A stretch of DNA of 12,370 nucleotides from Quisquiliibacterium sp. (GCA_023257915.1 JALRBB010000478.1:1-12370); one strand, 5' to 3'. Counted from the stretch's first letter, positions 1 through 8,146 are shown. Made by a program: numbers and translations. The notes: generated by a model not told the origin, from the sequence alone.

Positions 1-2006
1 AGGAGCGACTTGCCGCCAGCGAACGTCTGTTCCGGACCATGGTCGAGAACAATGGCGACCTGATCCAGGTGGTCGATTCGCAAGGTCATCTGGTGTACGC
101 GTCTCCCACCCATTACCGGTATTTTCAAACCGTGCCAGAAACAACGCTGGGCAAACCGGTTGGCGGCCATGTGCATCCGGAAGATCGTGAAAGAGTGTCC
201 GATCTGCTACGCCGCGGCTTATCGGGCGAGGCGATGGAATCCAAACATCGTCTCGTCTTGGCAGATGGTTCGATCCGCTGGGTCCATTTGCGGGGATATC
301 CGCTGTTCGATGCCAACGGCAAACCAGACGGTGGTTTAGCCGTCAATACCGACATCACCGACATCGTGGAGCAGTCAGACGAGGCGATCAGCCGGGCCCG
401 CTTCGGGCAGCAGACGCGGGTTGCGGCATTGCTGGATCTTTCTCAGGCACTGGTATACGAAGCCGATCCAGACGGAGTGCTTGTCTATGTCAATACGCAG
501 TTTTGCGAGTTTCTGGGGCGTTCGCGGGAGGCGCTGCTCGGCAGGCCGCTGGTGGAGTTCATCGACGCTTCGCAGCGGGAGTTGGTGCGTCGGCGCATCC
601 GGGAGCAGGCAAGCGGTGTATTGCCATTGTTTTCGATCACTGAGCGTCAATATGTGACGGCCGATGATCGCCGCGTCTGGTTGCGCGGTTCAGGAGTGGT
701 GCTGCATGACGAACAGGGCAAGGTCAGCGGGACTCTGGTGATCGGCCATGACACCACCGAGCGCTTGGCGCAGGAGTTGCAGTTGCGCCATGCGCTGGAC
801 TCTGCGCGCGAGGCCGAACAAGCCAAGAGCGATTTTCTGGCGGTTGCCAGTCATGAGCTGCGCACCCCGCTCAATGCGATGGTGGGCACTTTATATCAGC
901 TTGGCCAAGGCCCGTTGGCGCAGGCGCAGGCCGAACGACTGCAGCGCTTGCAACGCTCGGCGGCGCGCTTGAAGGCGTTGCTGGACGACATCCTGGACCT
1001 TAGCCGGCTGGAGTCTAGTCAGGTGCCATTGCTCAGCGAGCGCTTCTCGCTGGCGACGCTGGCACAGGAAGTTCGCTCGATGTTCTCCGATCAGGCGAGC
1101 GCCAAGGGGCTCGAGTTGGACGTCTGGGTGCAGCAATCGCAAGAAGTCTTGCTGGGCGACGAGTTGCGTCTAGGCCAGGCGTTGATCAATCTGGTGGGCA
1201 ATGCGATCAAGTTCACCGAGCGCGGTGCGGTCCGGGTGCGCCTGTCGGGCGAGCCGCTGGATGACGCGCATATTGAACTGCGTATCGAGGTGCAGGACAG
1301 CGGACCTGGACTGTCCGCCGAGCAAAGGGCCGGGCTGTTCCGACCGTTCGCACAAGCCGACCGGCGCCAGTCGGCCAGGCTTGGGGGCACCGGTCTGGGG
1401 CTGGCGATCGTGCGGCGCATTGCGCAGGCAATGGACGGCGAGGTCGGCGTAGAGTCCGAGCCGGGTGCAGGCAGCACCTTCTGGATGACTGCGCGGCTGG
1501 CGCGTGACAGTGCGGCGACAGACGCATCGACGGTCATGCCGGATGCGGCGCATGGTGACGGTGCGGCGCAGGGCGGATCGTCAGAGCCTGAACTCACCGG
1601 CCAGCAGGCCAAAGAGCGGCTCGCAAGCCAGTTTTCCGGCAGTTCGGTGCTGCTGGTCGAGGATGAGGCGATCACTCAGTTGGTCATGACCGAGTTGCTC
1701 GAGATGGCAGGGCTGACGGTCACGGTGGTTGACGACGGCGTGCCTGCGCTGCAGCGGATGCGCAGCGGCTTGGCGCCGGCGCTGATCCTGATGGACATGC
1801 AGATGCTGGAGATGGATGGGGTGCAGACGACGCGCGAGATCCGCGCGCTGCCGGGCGGCGAGCATTGGCCGATCATCGGAATGTCGGCCAATGCCTATGA
1901 GTCTGACCGACGGGCATGTCTGGAGGCCGGCATGAACCACTTCATGGCCAAACCGATCGATCCGGACGCGCTGTACCGGTTGCTGCTTCGGGTCTTACAA
2001 GGCTAG
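1..2006 (+). CDS. Hybrid sensor histidine kinase PAS-PAS-HisKA-HATPase-REC (5' end outside window)
   Basis: The reading frame is open from the first bases. Codons from position 3 read ERLAASERLFRTMVENN, a typical PAS opening, and the ATG at 39 has no ribosome site and lies inside that fold, so the gene begins upstream. Two PAS domains follow (about 20-370 and 420-780), each closing with a PAC-type segment (DGSIRWVHLRG; DDRRVWLRGSG). HisKA carries the autophosphorylated His in SHELRTPLN (codon 852-854). The ATPase domain shows the N box NLVGNAIKF, G1 DSGPGLS, F box and G2 GGTGLGLA. An Ala/Gly/Ser-rich linker leads to a receiver with LLVEDE, phosphoacceptor Asp in LMDMQM (1794-1796), Ser in GMSANA and Lys in AKPID. 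The protein stops right after this receiver, with no Hpt or output domain. No membrane segment is visible. The signal is unknown. The receiver has Leu where the conserved Pro after the Asp loop is expected (MQMLEMDG). It is related to the kinase at 8246-11701. Confidence 0.95.
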   Translation, partial: ERLAASERLFRTMVENNGDLIQVVDSQGHLVYASPTHYRYFQTVPETTLGKPVGGHVHPEDRERVSDLLRRGLSGEAMESKHRLVLADGSIRWVHLRGYPLFDANGKPDGGLAVNTDITDIVEQSDEAISRARFGQQTRVAALLDLSQALVYEADPDGVLVYVNTQFCEFLGRSREALLGRPLVEFIDASQRELVRRRIREQASGVLPLFSITERQYVTADDRRVWLRGSGVVLHDEQGKVSGTLVIGHDTTERLAQELQLRHALDSAREAEQAKSDFLAVASHELRTPLNAMVGTLYQLGQGPLAQAQAERLQRLQRSAARLKALLDDILDLSRLESSQVPLLSERFSLATLAQEVRSMFSDQASAKGLELDVWVQQSQEVLLGDELRLGQALINLVGNAIKFTERGAVRVRLSGEPLDDAHIELRIEVQDSGPGLSAEQRAGLFRPFAQADRRQSARLGGTGLGLAIVRRIAQAMDGEVGVESEPGAGSTFWMTARLARDSAATDASTVMPDAAHGDGAAQGGSSEPELTGQQAKERLASQFSGSSVLLVEDEAITQLVMTELLEMAGLTVTVVDDGVPALQRMRSGLAPALILMDMQMLEMDGVQTTREIRALPGGEHWPIIGMSANAYESDRRACLEAGMNHFMAKPIDPDALYRLLLRVLQG

Positions 2007-2008
2007 TC

Positions 2009-2024
2009 GCACGCCTGGGCGTGC
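2009..2024. terminator. Perfect inverted repeat between convergent genes, possible bidirectional terminator
   Basis: GCACGCC-TG-GGCGTGC is a perfect 7-bp inverted repeat (or a 6-bp stem with a CTGG loop). It begins two bases after the stop of the hybrid kinase and ends 11 bases before the dnaE2 stop. Its position between two converging genes and its GC-rich stem suit a terminator working both ways. No T-run follows on either strand, so a classical Rho-independent terminator is not shown; it may instead protect 3' ends. Confidence 0.5.
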
Positions 2025-2035
2025 ATGCCCGCCGC

Positions 2036-5000
2036 TCAACGGAAATCCCGACTCGCGGTGCGCAACTGTCCGAGCAGTGCGCTGTGGTCCTCAACGCGCG
2101 CTGCAATCAAGTGAGCGACCTCGCCGCCAGTGGCCTCATCGCGCTGCCAGGTGCCGTACACCGTCATCAGCCGTGCCGACAGTACTGCGCCACGAAAGCG
2201 CTCCATCAGTGACGGCCAGATAATCACGTTGACCGCGCCGGTCTCGTCTTCAAGCGTGACGAACACCGTCCCGTTTGCGGTGCCTGGTCGCTGCCGGTGC
2301 GTCACCAGCCCGCTGGCGCGCGCCAGTCGGCCGTTCGGAAAGTCGCGCAACACCGTGGCCGGCTGCACCCGGTAGCGGGTCAGCTGCGGGCGCAGTAACG
2401 CGAGCGGATGCCGGCCCATCGGGATGCCCAGCGACGCATAGTCGGCGATGATCTGCGCGCCCTCGTCGGGTTCAGGCAGGCGAACCGGAGCTTCCTCGAA
2501 GCGGGTATCAGCCAGCAGCGCCGGCAGCGGACGGATGGCTGCGGCTTCCCAGTGGGCGGCGGCGCGATGGCCGGCCAGTTGCATCAGCGCATCGGCGCGC
2601 GCCAGCGCGAGCAGGTCGCGACGCTCGAGCCGCGCACAACGGGCGAGATCTTCGGTGCTGTCGAAGGCGAACACCTGCGGCGGCATGGGCAGCGGGCGTG
2701 GCAAGGGCAGGTGAGCCGGCAGGCCGAGACGCTCTTTCAGGCGTTGCTCGCGTGCTGCCAGCAGTCGCTGCGCGCCGTCGCGCGACAGGCCGTGCACCCG
2801 GTTCAGCCCCAGTCGCACCGCCGGCTGCGCGCGCGGATCGCGGGCGTCGGCTGGCAAGGCGTGTGGCAGCGGTCGCGGATCGGTTTCCTGCAAGCTGCTG
2901 TCCCACTGGCTGGCCAGCACATCGACCCCGAGCACCTGCACACCATGCTCGCGCGCATCGCGCACCAGTTGTGCCGGCGCGTAAAAACCGAGCGGCTGCG
3001 CATCGAGCAGCGCGGCCAGAAAGGCGGCGGGCTCATGGCACTTGATCCAGCAGCTGACGTAGACCAGCAGTGCGAAGCTGGCGGCATGGCTTTCGGGAAA
3101 TCCGTATTCGCCGAAGCCCTGGATCTGGCGGAAGATGGATTCAGCGAAGTCACGCTGGTAGCCGCGTGCCAGCATGCCGTCGATGACACGGGTCTGGAAT
3201 TGCTCCAGTCCGCCCTTGCGCCGCCAGGCAGCCATCGCACGGCGTAGCTGGTCAGCCTCGCCGGCCGAGAACCCGGCCGCGAGCATCGCGATCTGCATCA
3301 CCTGTTCCTGGAAGATCGGCACACCCAGGGTACGGGCGAGCGCCGGACGGATCTCGTCGCGCGGATAGACCACCGGCTCCAGACCCTGACGCCGGCGCAG
3401 GTACGGATGCACCATGCCGCCTTGAATCGGGCCGGGGCGCACGATGGCGACCTCGATGACCAGGTCGTAGAAGCAGCGCGGCTTCAGGCGCGGCAGCATG
3501 CTCATCTGCGCGCGCGACTCGATCTGGAACACGCCCACGGTGTCGGCGCGCGAGATCATCGCGTAGGTGGCCGGGTCTTCGGCCGGGATGTCTTGCAGGC
3601 GAAACGGCCGTGCAATGCCGTCGGCACCCAGGCCGTCCGGGTGACCGGTGCGCCGCTCGGTGATGAAGCTCAGCGCCCGCCGGATGGCGCTGAGCATACC
3701 CAGTGCGAGCACGTCCACCTTGAGCAGACCGAGCGCGTCCAGGTCGTTTTTGTCCCACTGGATCACGCTGCGCTCGGGCATTGCGGCGTTTTCGACCGGC
3801 ACCAGCCGGGTCAGTGCGTCGCGCGCGATCACGAAGCCACCGGTGTGCTGCGACAGATGGCGCGGAAAACCGAGCAGCAAGTTGGTCATGCTGACCCAGT
3901 GACCGAACAGCAGCGAGTTCGGATCGAAGCCCTGGTCGGCCAGCCGTTGCGCGCAGACCTGCCGGCCGTCCCACCACTGGTGGTTGCGGCAGACCTGGTC
4001 GATGCGCTGCGCGTCGATACCCAGCGCCCGGCCGACGTCGCGCAGCGCCGAGCGCGGCCGGTAGGTGATCACGGTGGCGGCCAGTGCGGCGCGGTGCCGA
4101 CCGTATTTTGTGTACAAGTACTGGATGACCTCTTCGCGTCGCTGGTGCTCGAAGTCGACGTCGATATCCGGCGGCTCGTTGCGCTCGCGGCTGATGAAGC
4201 GCTCGAACAGCACCGACATGCGCGCCGGATCGACTTCGGTGATGCCCAGGCAGTAACAGACTGCCGAGTTGGCCGCCGAGCCGCGGCCCTGGCACAAGAT
4301 GCCGCGCCCGCGCGCAAACGCGACGATATCGGCGACTGTCAGGAAGTAGGCTTCATAGCCAAGCTCGGCGATCAGTGCGAGTTCATGCTCGATCTGGTGG
4401 CGCACCGAATCGGGCAGACCCTGCGGATAGCGTCCGGGTACGCCGGCATAGGTGAGCTCGCGCAGCCAGCTGGCGGGCGTATGGCCTTCGGGCACGATCT
4501 CGCGCGGATATTCGTAGCGCAGCGAGTCCAGGGAAAAGTCGCAGCGTGCGGCTACCTCCAGGGTTTCTTCGAGCAGCGCGGCCGGATACAGCCGGGCCAG
4601 TCGTAGCCGGCTGCGCAGATGCTGCTCGGCATTGCGGGCGACCGCCTCGCCCAGCTGCTGCACCGCGCGGCCCAGGCGGATTGCGCTCAGGGTGTCATGC
4701 AGACTCTTGCGCGAGCGCCGATGAAACAGCACATCACCGGCAGCCACCAGCGGCAGGCCGCTGGCCTGGCTGACGTCGCGCAAGCGCTCGAGCAGCACCG
4801 CGTCGCCGCCATTGGCGTGCAGTTCGACCGCGATCCAGCAACGTCCCGGGAAACGTTCGCGCCAGGCGCGGGCGAGGGCGGTGAATGCGGTTTGCGGATG
4901 CGCTGGTGCTTGCGCTTGCACCCCACAGCCCTGACCGGTGAATGCGGGATCCTGGCAGTGTTGATCGGACTGGCCCGCTTCGTTGATATCCGGTCCGGCC

Positions 5001-5413
5001 GCCAGCGAGGCAGGTGGTACCAGCAGTGCGAGGCAACCGTCGATGCCCCCGGCGAAGTCGGCCGGCTCCAGCCGGTAGCTGCCCTTGGGGGCGCGCATCC
5101 GGGCCCGGGTAATCAGCTCGCTCAGATTGCCGTAGCCTGCACGGTCCTGGGCCAGCAGCACCAGTCGGGTTTGCTGCAGTGGCGGCGGACACAGATCCTG
5201 CAACGAGAATTGCGCGCCGATCAGCAGCGCCAATCCGGCCTCGCGGGCTGCCAGGTGCGCGCGCACCACACCGGCGAGCGAGCATTCGTCGGTGATGGCC
5301 AGCGCCGCATAGCCGAGTGCCTGCGCGCGCTCGACCAGCTCTTCGGCATGCGAGGCACCGCGCAGGAAGGTGAAATTGCTGGCGCAGTGCAATTCGGCGT
5401 AGGCAGGAATCAT
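2036..5413 (-). CDS. dnaE2: Error-prone DNA polymerase DnaE2
   Basis: A 1125-residue C-family polymerase of the DnaE2 type, used for translesion synthesis and SOS mutagenesis. The N-terminal PHP domain starts YAELHCASNFTFLRGAS and continues AITDECSLAGVVRAH, a signature of DnaE2 rather than replicative DnaE. The polymerase core has GRGSAANS and the metal-binding PDIDVDF (Asp416, Asp418) with the third Asp in KVDVLALG (Asp567). HhH-type and OB-fold regions follow (OB about residues 1028-1062, GTVFVTLEDETGAVNVIIWP). All three catalytic acids are present. Start: the ATG at 5413 puts the conserved YAELHC at residue 4, as in known DnaE2 proteins. An upstream ATG at 5467 would add 18 unconserved residues but has a GAGG six bases ahead of it. 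A LexA box overlaps the chosen start. About 37 residues (138-175) rich in Gln, Ala and Gly look like an insertion in the PHP region. Neither imuA nor imuB lies directly upstream. Confidence 0.96.
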   Translation of the reverse strand: MIPAYAELHCASNFTFLRGASHAEELVERAQALGYAALAITDECSLAGVVRAHLAAREAGLALLIGAQFSLQDLCPPPLQQTRLVLLAQDRAGYGNLSELITRARMRAPKGSYRLEPADFAGGIDGCLALLVPPASLAAGPDINEAGQSDQHCQDPAFTGQGCGVQAQAPAHPQTAFTALARAWRERFPGRCWIAVELHANGGDAVLLERLRDVSQASGLPLVAAGDVLFHRRSRKSLHDTLSAIRLGRAVQQLGEAVARNAEQHLRSRLRLARLYPAALLEETLEVAARCDFSLDSLRYEYPREIVPEGHTPASWLRELTYAGVPGRYPQGLPDSVRHQIEHELALIAELGYEAYFLTVADIVAFARGRGILCQGRGSAANSAVCYCLGITEVDPARMSVLFERFISRERNEPPDIDVDFEHQRREEVIQYLYTKYGRHRAALAATVITYRPRSALRDVGRALGIDAQRIDQVCRNHQWWDGRQVCAQRLADQGFDPNSLLFGHWVSMTNLLLGFPRHLSQHTGGFVIARDALTRLVPVENAAMPERSVIQWDKNDLDALGLLKVDVLALGMLSAIRRALSFITERRTGHPDGLGADGIARPFRLQDIPAEDPATYAMISRADTVGVFQIESRAQMSMLPRLKPRCFYDLVIEVAIVRPGPIQGGMVHPYLRRRQGLEPVVYPRDEIRPALARTLGVPIFQEQVMQIAMLAAGFSAGEADQLRRAMAAWRRKGGLEQFQTRVIDGMLARGYQRDFAESIFRQIQGFGEYGFPESHAASFALLVYVSCWIKCHEPAAFLAALLDAQPLGFYAPAQLVRDAREHGVQVLGVDVLASQWDSSLQETDPRPLPHALPADARDPRAQPAVRLGLNRVHGLSRDGAQRLLAAREQRLKERLGLPAHLPLPRPLPMPPQVFAFDSTEDLARCARLERRDLLALARADALMQLAGHRAAAHWEAAAIRPLPALLADTRFEEAPVRLPEPDEGAQIIADYASLGIPMGRHPLALLRPQLTRYRVQPATVLRDFPNGRLARASGLVTHRQRPGTANGTVFVTLEDETGAVNVIIWPSLMERFRGAVLSARLMTVYGTWQRDEATGGEVAHLIAARVEDHSALLGQLRTASRDFR

Positions 5414-5432
5414 ACTGGATAAAAATACAGTA
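5413..5432 (-). promoter_or_regulatory. LexA (SOS) operator of dnaE2
   Basis: On the minus strand the 20 bases read TACTGTATTTTTATCCAGTA, very close to the E. coli LexA consensus TACTGTATATATATACAGTA, with the invariant CTG-N10-CAG core at 5415-5430. The last base of the box is the A of the dnaE2 ATG. Repression by LexA and release after DNA damage are expected from the family of operators; the site itself is directly visible. It lies 155 bases before the divergent monooxygenase start, so control of that gene is less likely. Confidence 0.92.
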
Positions 5433-5451
5433 TTTGTAGGGTGGCTCGCAA
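5423..5451 (-). promoter_or_regulatory. Candidate dnaE2 promoter overlapping the LexA box
   Basis: On the minus strand, TTGCGA (5446-5451) is a fair -35. It is followed after 17 bases by GTATTT, or after 18 by TATTTT, as a weak -10 inside the LexA box; TACAAA (5433-5438) is another possible -10. Any of these would start transcription only 0 to about 15 bases before the ATG at 5413, in a stretch with no Shine-Dalgarno sequence. This is inferred by eye from weak matches. Confidence 0.35.
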
Positions 5452-5573
5452 ACCTGGGGCGTTCCATTACGTGCCTCGCCTCACGGGCGATGACTCGCGT
5501 TCTGCTCTAAGCTGCGACGTGGCGTCCGGGTCTGCCCGCGCGGACACGGACGGCCACGCAAATGCAATACGGC

Positions 5574-5578
5574 AGGAG
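5574..5578 (+). promoter_or_regulatory. Ribosome binding site fixing the monooxygenase start
   Basis: AGGAG lies nine bases before the ATG at 5588. The frame is open back to an ATG at 5441, but the extra 49 residues resemble no flavin monooxygenase N-terminus, and the Rossmann motif follows about 20 residues after 5588, as expected. This supports 5588 as the start. Confidence 0.75.
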
Positions 5579-5587
5579 AGCAAACGG

Positions 5588-7090
5588 ATGGACATGGCGG
5601 AAATGGCCCAGGGCGGCGCGCAATTGCAGTTGGAGCGTTTCGACGTACTGATCGTCGGCGCTGGTATCTCGGGCATCGGTGGCGCCTATCACCTGACGCA
5701 GCAGTGCGCCGGCAAGAGCTTTGTGGTGCTCGAGTCGCAGGCCGGTTTCGGCGGCACCTGGCGTACCCATCGCTATCCGGGCATCCGCTCCGACAGCGAT
5801 CTGCATACCTTCGGCTATCGCTTCAAGCCCTGGAAGGGCGTGCCGATCGCCACCGCCGAAGAAATCCGCAAGTACATGGGCGAGGTCATCGAAGACAACG
5901 ATCTGGCCGGGCACATTCGCTACAACCACCGCATCGTGTCGGCGAGCTGGTCCAGCCAGGACAAGTACTGGACCATCGAAGCTGAAGACAGCGCTGCTGG
6001 TGTGCGGCGCCGTTTTGCCGCCACCTTCCTGTGGATGTGTCAGGGCTACTACCGCCATGAAGGCGGCTATACGCCGCAGTGGCCCGGCATGGAGAGTTTT
6101 TCCGGGCGCATCGTGCATCCGCAGGAATGGCCGGAAGATCTCGATCTTGCCGGCAAGCGGGTGATGGTGATCGGCTCGGGCGCCACCGCGGCCACGATCG
6201 TGCCGGCAGTGGCGGGCAAGTGTGCGCACGTGACGATGCTGCAGCGTTCACCCACCTATTTCATCACCGGGCGCAACATCAACGAGCTGGCCCAGATGCT
6301 GCGCGAGTTGCAGATTCCGGAGGAATGGACCCACGAGATCGTGCGCCGCAAGATCCTGAAGGATCAGGCCACGTTCACGCAGCGCTGCTTCGAGGAGCCC
6401 GAAGCGGTGCGCAAGGAGCTGCTGGGCAATGCACGCAATCTGCTTGGCGAGAGCTGCGATGTCGACAAGCATTTCAACCCGGCCTATCGGCCCTGGCGTC
6501 AGCGCATTGCCTTCGTGCCGGACGCTGACCTGTTCACCGCGATTCGCGACGGTCATGCCTCGGTGGTCACCGACGAGATCGAGCGCTTCGAGGCTGGCGG
6601 CATTCGCCTGAAGTCCGGCGATTTGCTGGCCGCCGACGTGGTCGTCACCGCCACCGGCTTTCATTTGAGCGTGCTGGGCGACATTGCGTTCACGATCGAC
6701 GGCGAGCCGCTGGATTTCGCCAAGACCGTCACCTATCTGGGCACGATGTTCACCGGCGTGCCGAACATGGCCTGGGTGTTCGGCTACTTTCGCGCCAGCT
6801 GGACGCTGCGCGCCGATCTGATCGCCGATTTCGTGTGCCGGCTGCTCAAGCACATGGATGCGCGTGGCGCGCAGATGGCGGTGCCGCAACTACGCGACGA
6901 TGAGCGCGACATGCCGCTCAAGCCCTGGGTTGACCCGGAAAACTTCAACCCGGGCTATCTGCTGCGCGGACTGCACCTGTTGCCCAGCCAGGGCGCGCAT
7001 GTGCCGTGGCTGCACACGCAGGATTACTGGAACGAGAAAGACCAGTTGCCGAGCATTGACCTTGACGACGGGGCCCTGCGGTACGCCTAG
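5588..7090 (+). CDS. Type I Baeyer-Villiger monooxygenase, EthA-like flavoprotein
   Basis: A 500-residue FAD- and NADPH-dependent monooxygenase, predicted to insert oxygen next to a carbonyl (ketone to ester or lactone) or to oxygenate sulfur. It has the FAD Rossmann motif GAGISG (residues 24-29) and the exact Baeyer-Villiger fingerprint FxGxxxHxxxWP (Phe171 to Pro182, FSGRIVHPQEWP). The second NADPH-binding Rossmann motif is GSGATAA (196-202), and VTATGFH lies near the C-terminal third. The segments RYPGIRSDSDLHTFGYRF and HFNPAYRPWRQR closely follow mycobacterial EthA as I remember it, and EthA is of similar length (about 490). No signal peptide is seen; a cytoplasmic enzyme is expected. It is divergent from dnaE2 and convergent with the VOC gene. 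No clear promoter was found in the 155-base gap beyond the LexA box. The natural substrate cannot be read from the sequence. Confidence 0.92.
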   Translation: MDMAEMAQGGAQLQLERFDVLIVGAGISGIGGAYHLTQQCAGKSFVVLESQAGFGGTWRTHRYPGIRSDSDLHTFGYRFKPWKGVPIATAEEIRKYMGEVIEDNDLAGHIRYNHRIVSASWSSQDKYWTIEAEDSAAGVRRRFAATFLWMCQGYYRHEGGYTPQWPGMESFSGRIVHPQEWPEDLDLAGKRVMVIGSGATAATIVPAVAGKCAHVTMLQRSPTYFITGRNINELAQMLRELQIPEEWTHEIVRRKILKDQATFTQRCFEEPEAVRKELLGNARNLLGESCDVDKHFNPAYRPWRQRIAFVPDADLFTAIRDGHASVVTDEIERFEAGGIRLKSGDLLAADVVVTATGFHLSVLGDIAFTIDGEPLDFAKTVTYLGTMFTGVPNMAWVFGYFRASWTLRADLIADFVCRLLKHMDARGAQMAVPQLRDDERDMPLKPWVDPENFNPGYLLRGLHLLPSQGAHVPWLHTQDYWNEKDQLPSIDLDDGALRYA

Positions 7091-7105
7091 GGCGCAGCTG
7101 GCGAC

Positions 7106-7960
7106 TCAGACCTGCTCGAGCGCCAGAATCAGCCCGCAGGCCTTGGAGGGAGCCACCACCACGCGCTGCGCCTGCCGTTCGGCAGCCAGCGTGCCCAGGG
7201 TTTGTGCTGCCTGAGCGGCATCTGGCACTTGTAGCACCAGACTTGCCGCGCAGTCGTCCACCAGCAAGGACAGGTCCACGCCCGGATAGCGCGCCGCGAG
7301 CGTCGCCCGATCCAGGAACAGGAAATGCGCGCGCCTGCCTCCTGACTCCACTCGCCAGCCTCCTTGCGGATCTTGGATCGCCTGCTGATCGGTGAGCGCT
7401 GCCATCTGGTCGGCAGCCGCCCGCGGATCCCTGGCGAGAATCTCGATGCGCAAAATGCGCTGCACGCCGTTGCGATGTTGTTGTAGCTGCGGGATCCAGA
7501 CCGCCTCGCGGGTCAGATGCTGGCAGGCGAACAGGCGCAGGCCGCCGGGATGTGCATCGTCCGGCCAGTTGAAGGTGCGAAAGCTCGCTTGCGTGCTGCC
7601 GCCGCCTGGCAAGTCGACCGGGCGTCCGAAATCCATTGGCCCGGTGGCTGCGATACCGCGCGCGCGCAACGCGTCGGCACCGGCCTGCGCGTCCAGGGTG
7701 GTGAACGCGGCGCGTTCAATCCCTTCGCGACCGCGCAGGTAGTCGCGCATCGCGGCATTGGCCGGCGTGGGCTCAAGCACGCCGAGCAACTCCAGGTAGT
7801 CGTCACCGAACATGATGGTGTAGTTGCCGGTGCCCATGTTGGCACTGTGCGTGCCGCGCGGTGACAGCGTAAAGCCCAGTGCGCGCCAGGCTTGTGCAGC
7901 GTGCTCCAGGTCGCGCACCAGGATCACGACATGATCCAGGCCGATGATGGTTTGCAGCAT
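7106..7960 (-). CDS. VOC-fold glyoxalase-like domain protein
   Basis: A 284-residue protein opening with LDHVVILVRDLEHAAQAW, the typical first strand-helix of vicinal-oxygen-chelate proteins with a candidate metal-ligand His10. FGDDYLELLGV and then NWPDDAHPGGLRLFACQH follow, a pattern of the glyoxalase-like (Glyoxalase_3-type) subgroup. A weaker second half (about residues 160-284) looks like a second VOC module. Members of this fold include dioxygenases, isomerases and lyases, so the reaction is not known here. Start: the ATG at 7960 has AAGGGA at 7967-7972, six bases ahead; the frame extends upstream to 8065 but without conserved sequence. Its stop is 15 bases from that of the monooxygenase gene, tail to tail, and no terminator hairpin was seen in those bases. 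A functional link with that enzyme is possible but not shown. Confidence 0.85.
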   Translation of the reverse strand: MLQTIIGLDHVVILVRDLEHAAQAWRALGFTLSPRGTHSANMGTGNYTIMFGDDYLELLGVLEPTPANAAMRDYLRGREGIERAAFTTLDAQAGADALRARGIAATGPMDFGRPVDLPGGGSTQASFRTFNWPDDAHPGGLRLFACQHLTREAVWIPQLQQHRNGVQRILRIEILARDPRAAADQMAALTDQQAIQDPQGGWRVESGGRRAHFLFLDRATLAARYPGVDLSLLVDDCAASLVLQVPDAAQAAQTLGTLAAERQAQRVVVAPSKACGLILALEQV

Positions 7961-7966
7961 ACGTGG

Positions 7967-7972
7967 TCCCTT
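7967..7972 (-). promoter_or_regulatory. Ribosome binding site fixing the VOC protein start
   Basis: Minus-strand AAGGGA, six bases before the ATG at 7960. It favours this start over the upstream codon at 8065, and the VOC fold begins immediately after it. Confidence 0.7.
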
Positions 7973-8117
7973 AATGAGTTGAGTTCGACGCGACGAAAGT
8001 AAATCGCAACGAGTTGATGGCGAATGCGGCGCAATCGATCCCGCGGTGAGATCGAAATGTAGCAAGTTCAGGGGTTCTCGGTCCGCATCACTGGAAACGT
8101 AAAGTCTTTGTGAATTT

Positions 8118-8146
8118 TTAACGTCTTACCGCAAAAAAAAGATATT
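8118..8146 (+). promoter_or_regulatory. Candidate promoter of the large hybrid kinase
   Basis: TTAACG (8118-8123) and GATATT (8141-8146) are separated by 17 bases, each matching four of six positions of the sigma-70 consensus. The spacer holds an A8 run. This would give a leader of roughly 90 bases. The match is weak and other choices, such as TATACG at 8150, are possible. Confidence 0.25.

Noticed and set aside
2408..3247. Open frame of 279 codons on the plus strand inside dnaE2
   Set aside because: Antisense to conserved DnaE2 sequence, with Arg/Gln/His-rich composition typical of a shadow frame.
3407..4606. Open frame of 399 codons on the plus strand inside dnaE2
   Set aside because: It is antisense to the catalytic core of DnaE2, lacks recognisable motifs and is explained by the high third-position GC of the real gene.
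4619..5422. Open frame of 267 codons on the plus strand opposite the dnaE2 N-terminus
   Set aside because: Opposite the conserved PHP domain and no motif or ribosome site supports it.
5525..5546. Inverted repeat GTCCG...CGGAC before the monooxygenase
   Set aside because: Only five base pairs with a loop of about 12 in GC-rich DNA; expected by chance and not placed like an operator or terminator.
5441..5587. N-terminal extension of the monooxygenase from ATG 5441
   Set aside because: Unconserved residues and no Shine-Dalgarno sequence; a good one precedes the ATG at 5588.
6248..6889. Open frame of 213 codons on the minus strand inside the monooxygenase
   Set aside because: Antisense shadow of a well-supported gene, without recognisable features.
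7961..8065. N-terminal extension of the VOC protein from 8065
   Set aside because: The VOC fold starts right after the ATG at 7960, which has a good ribosome site.
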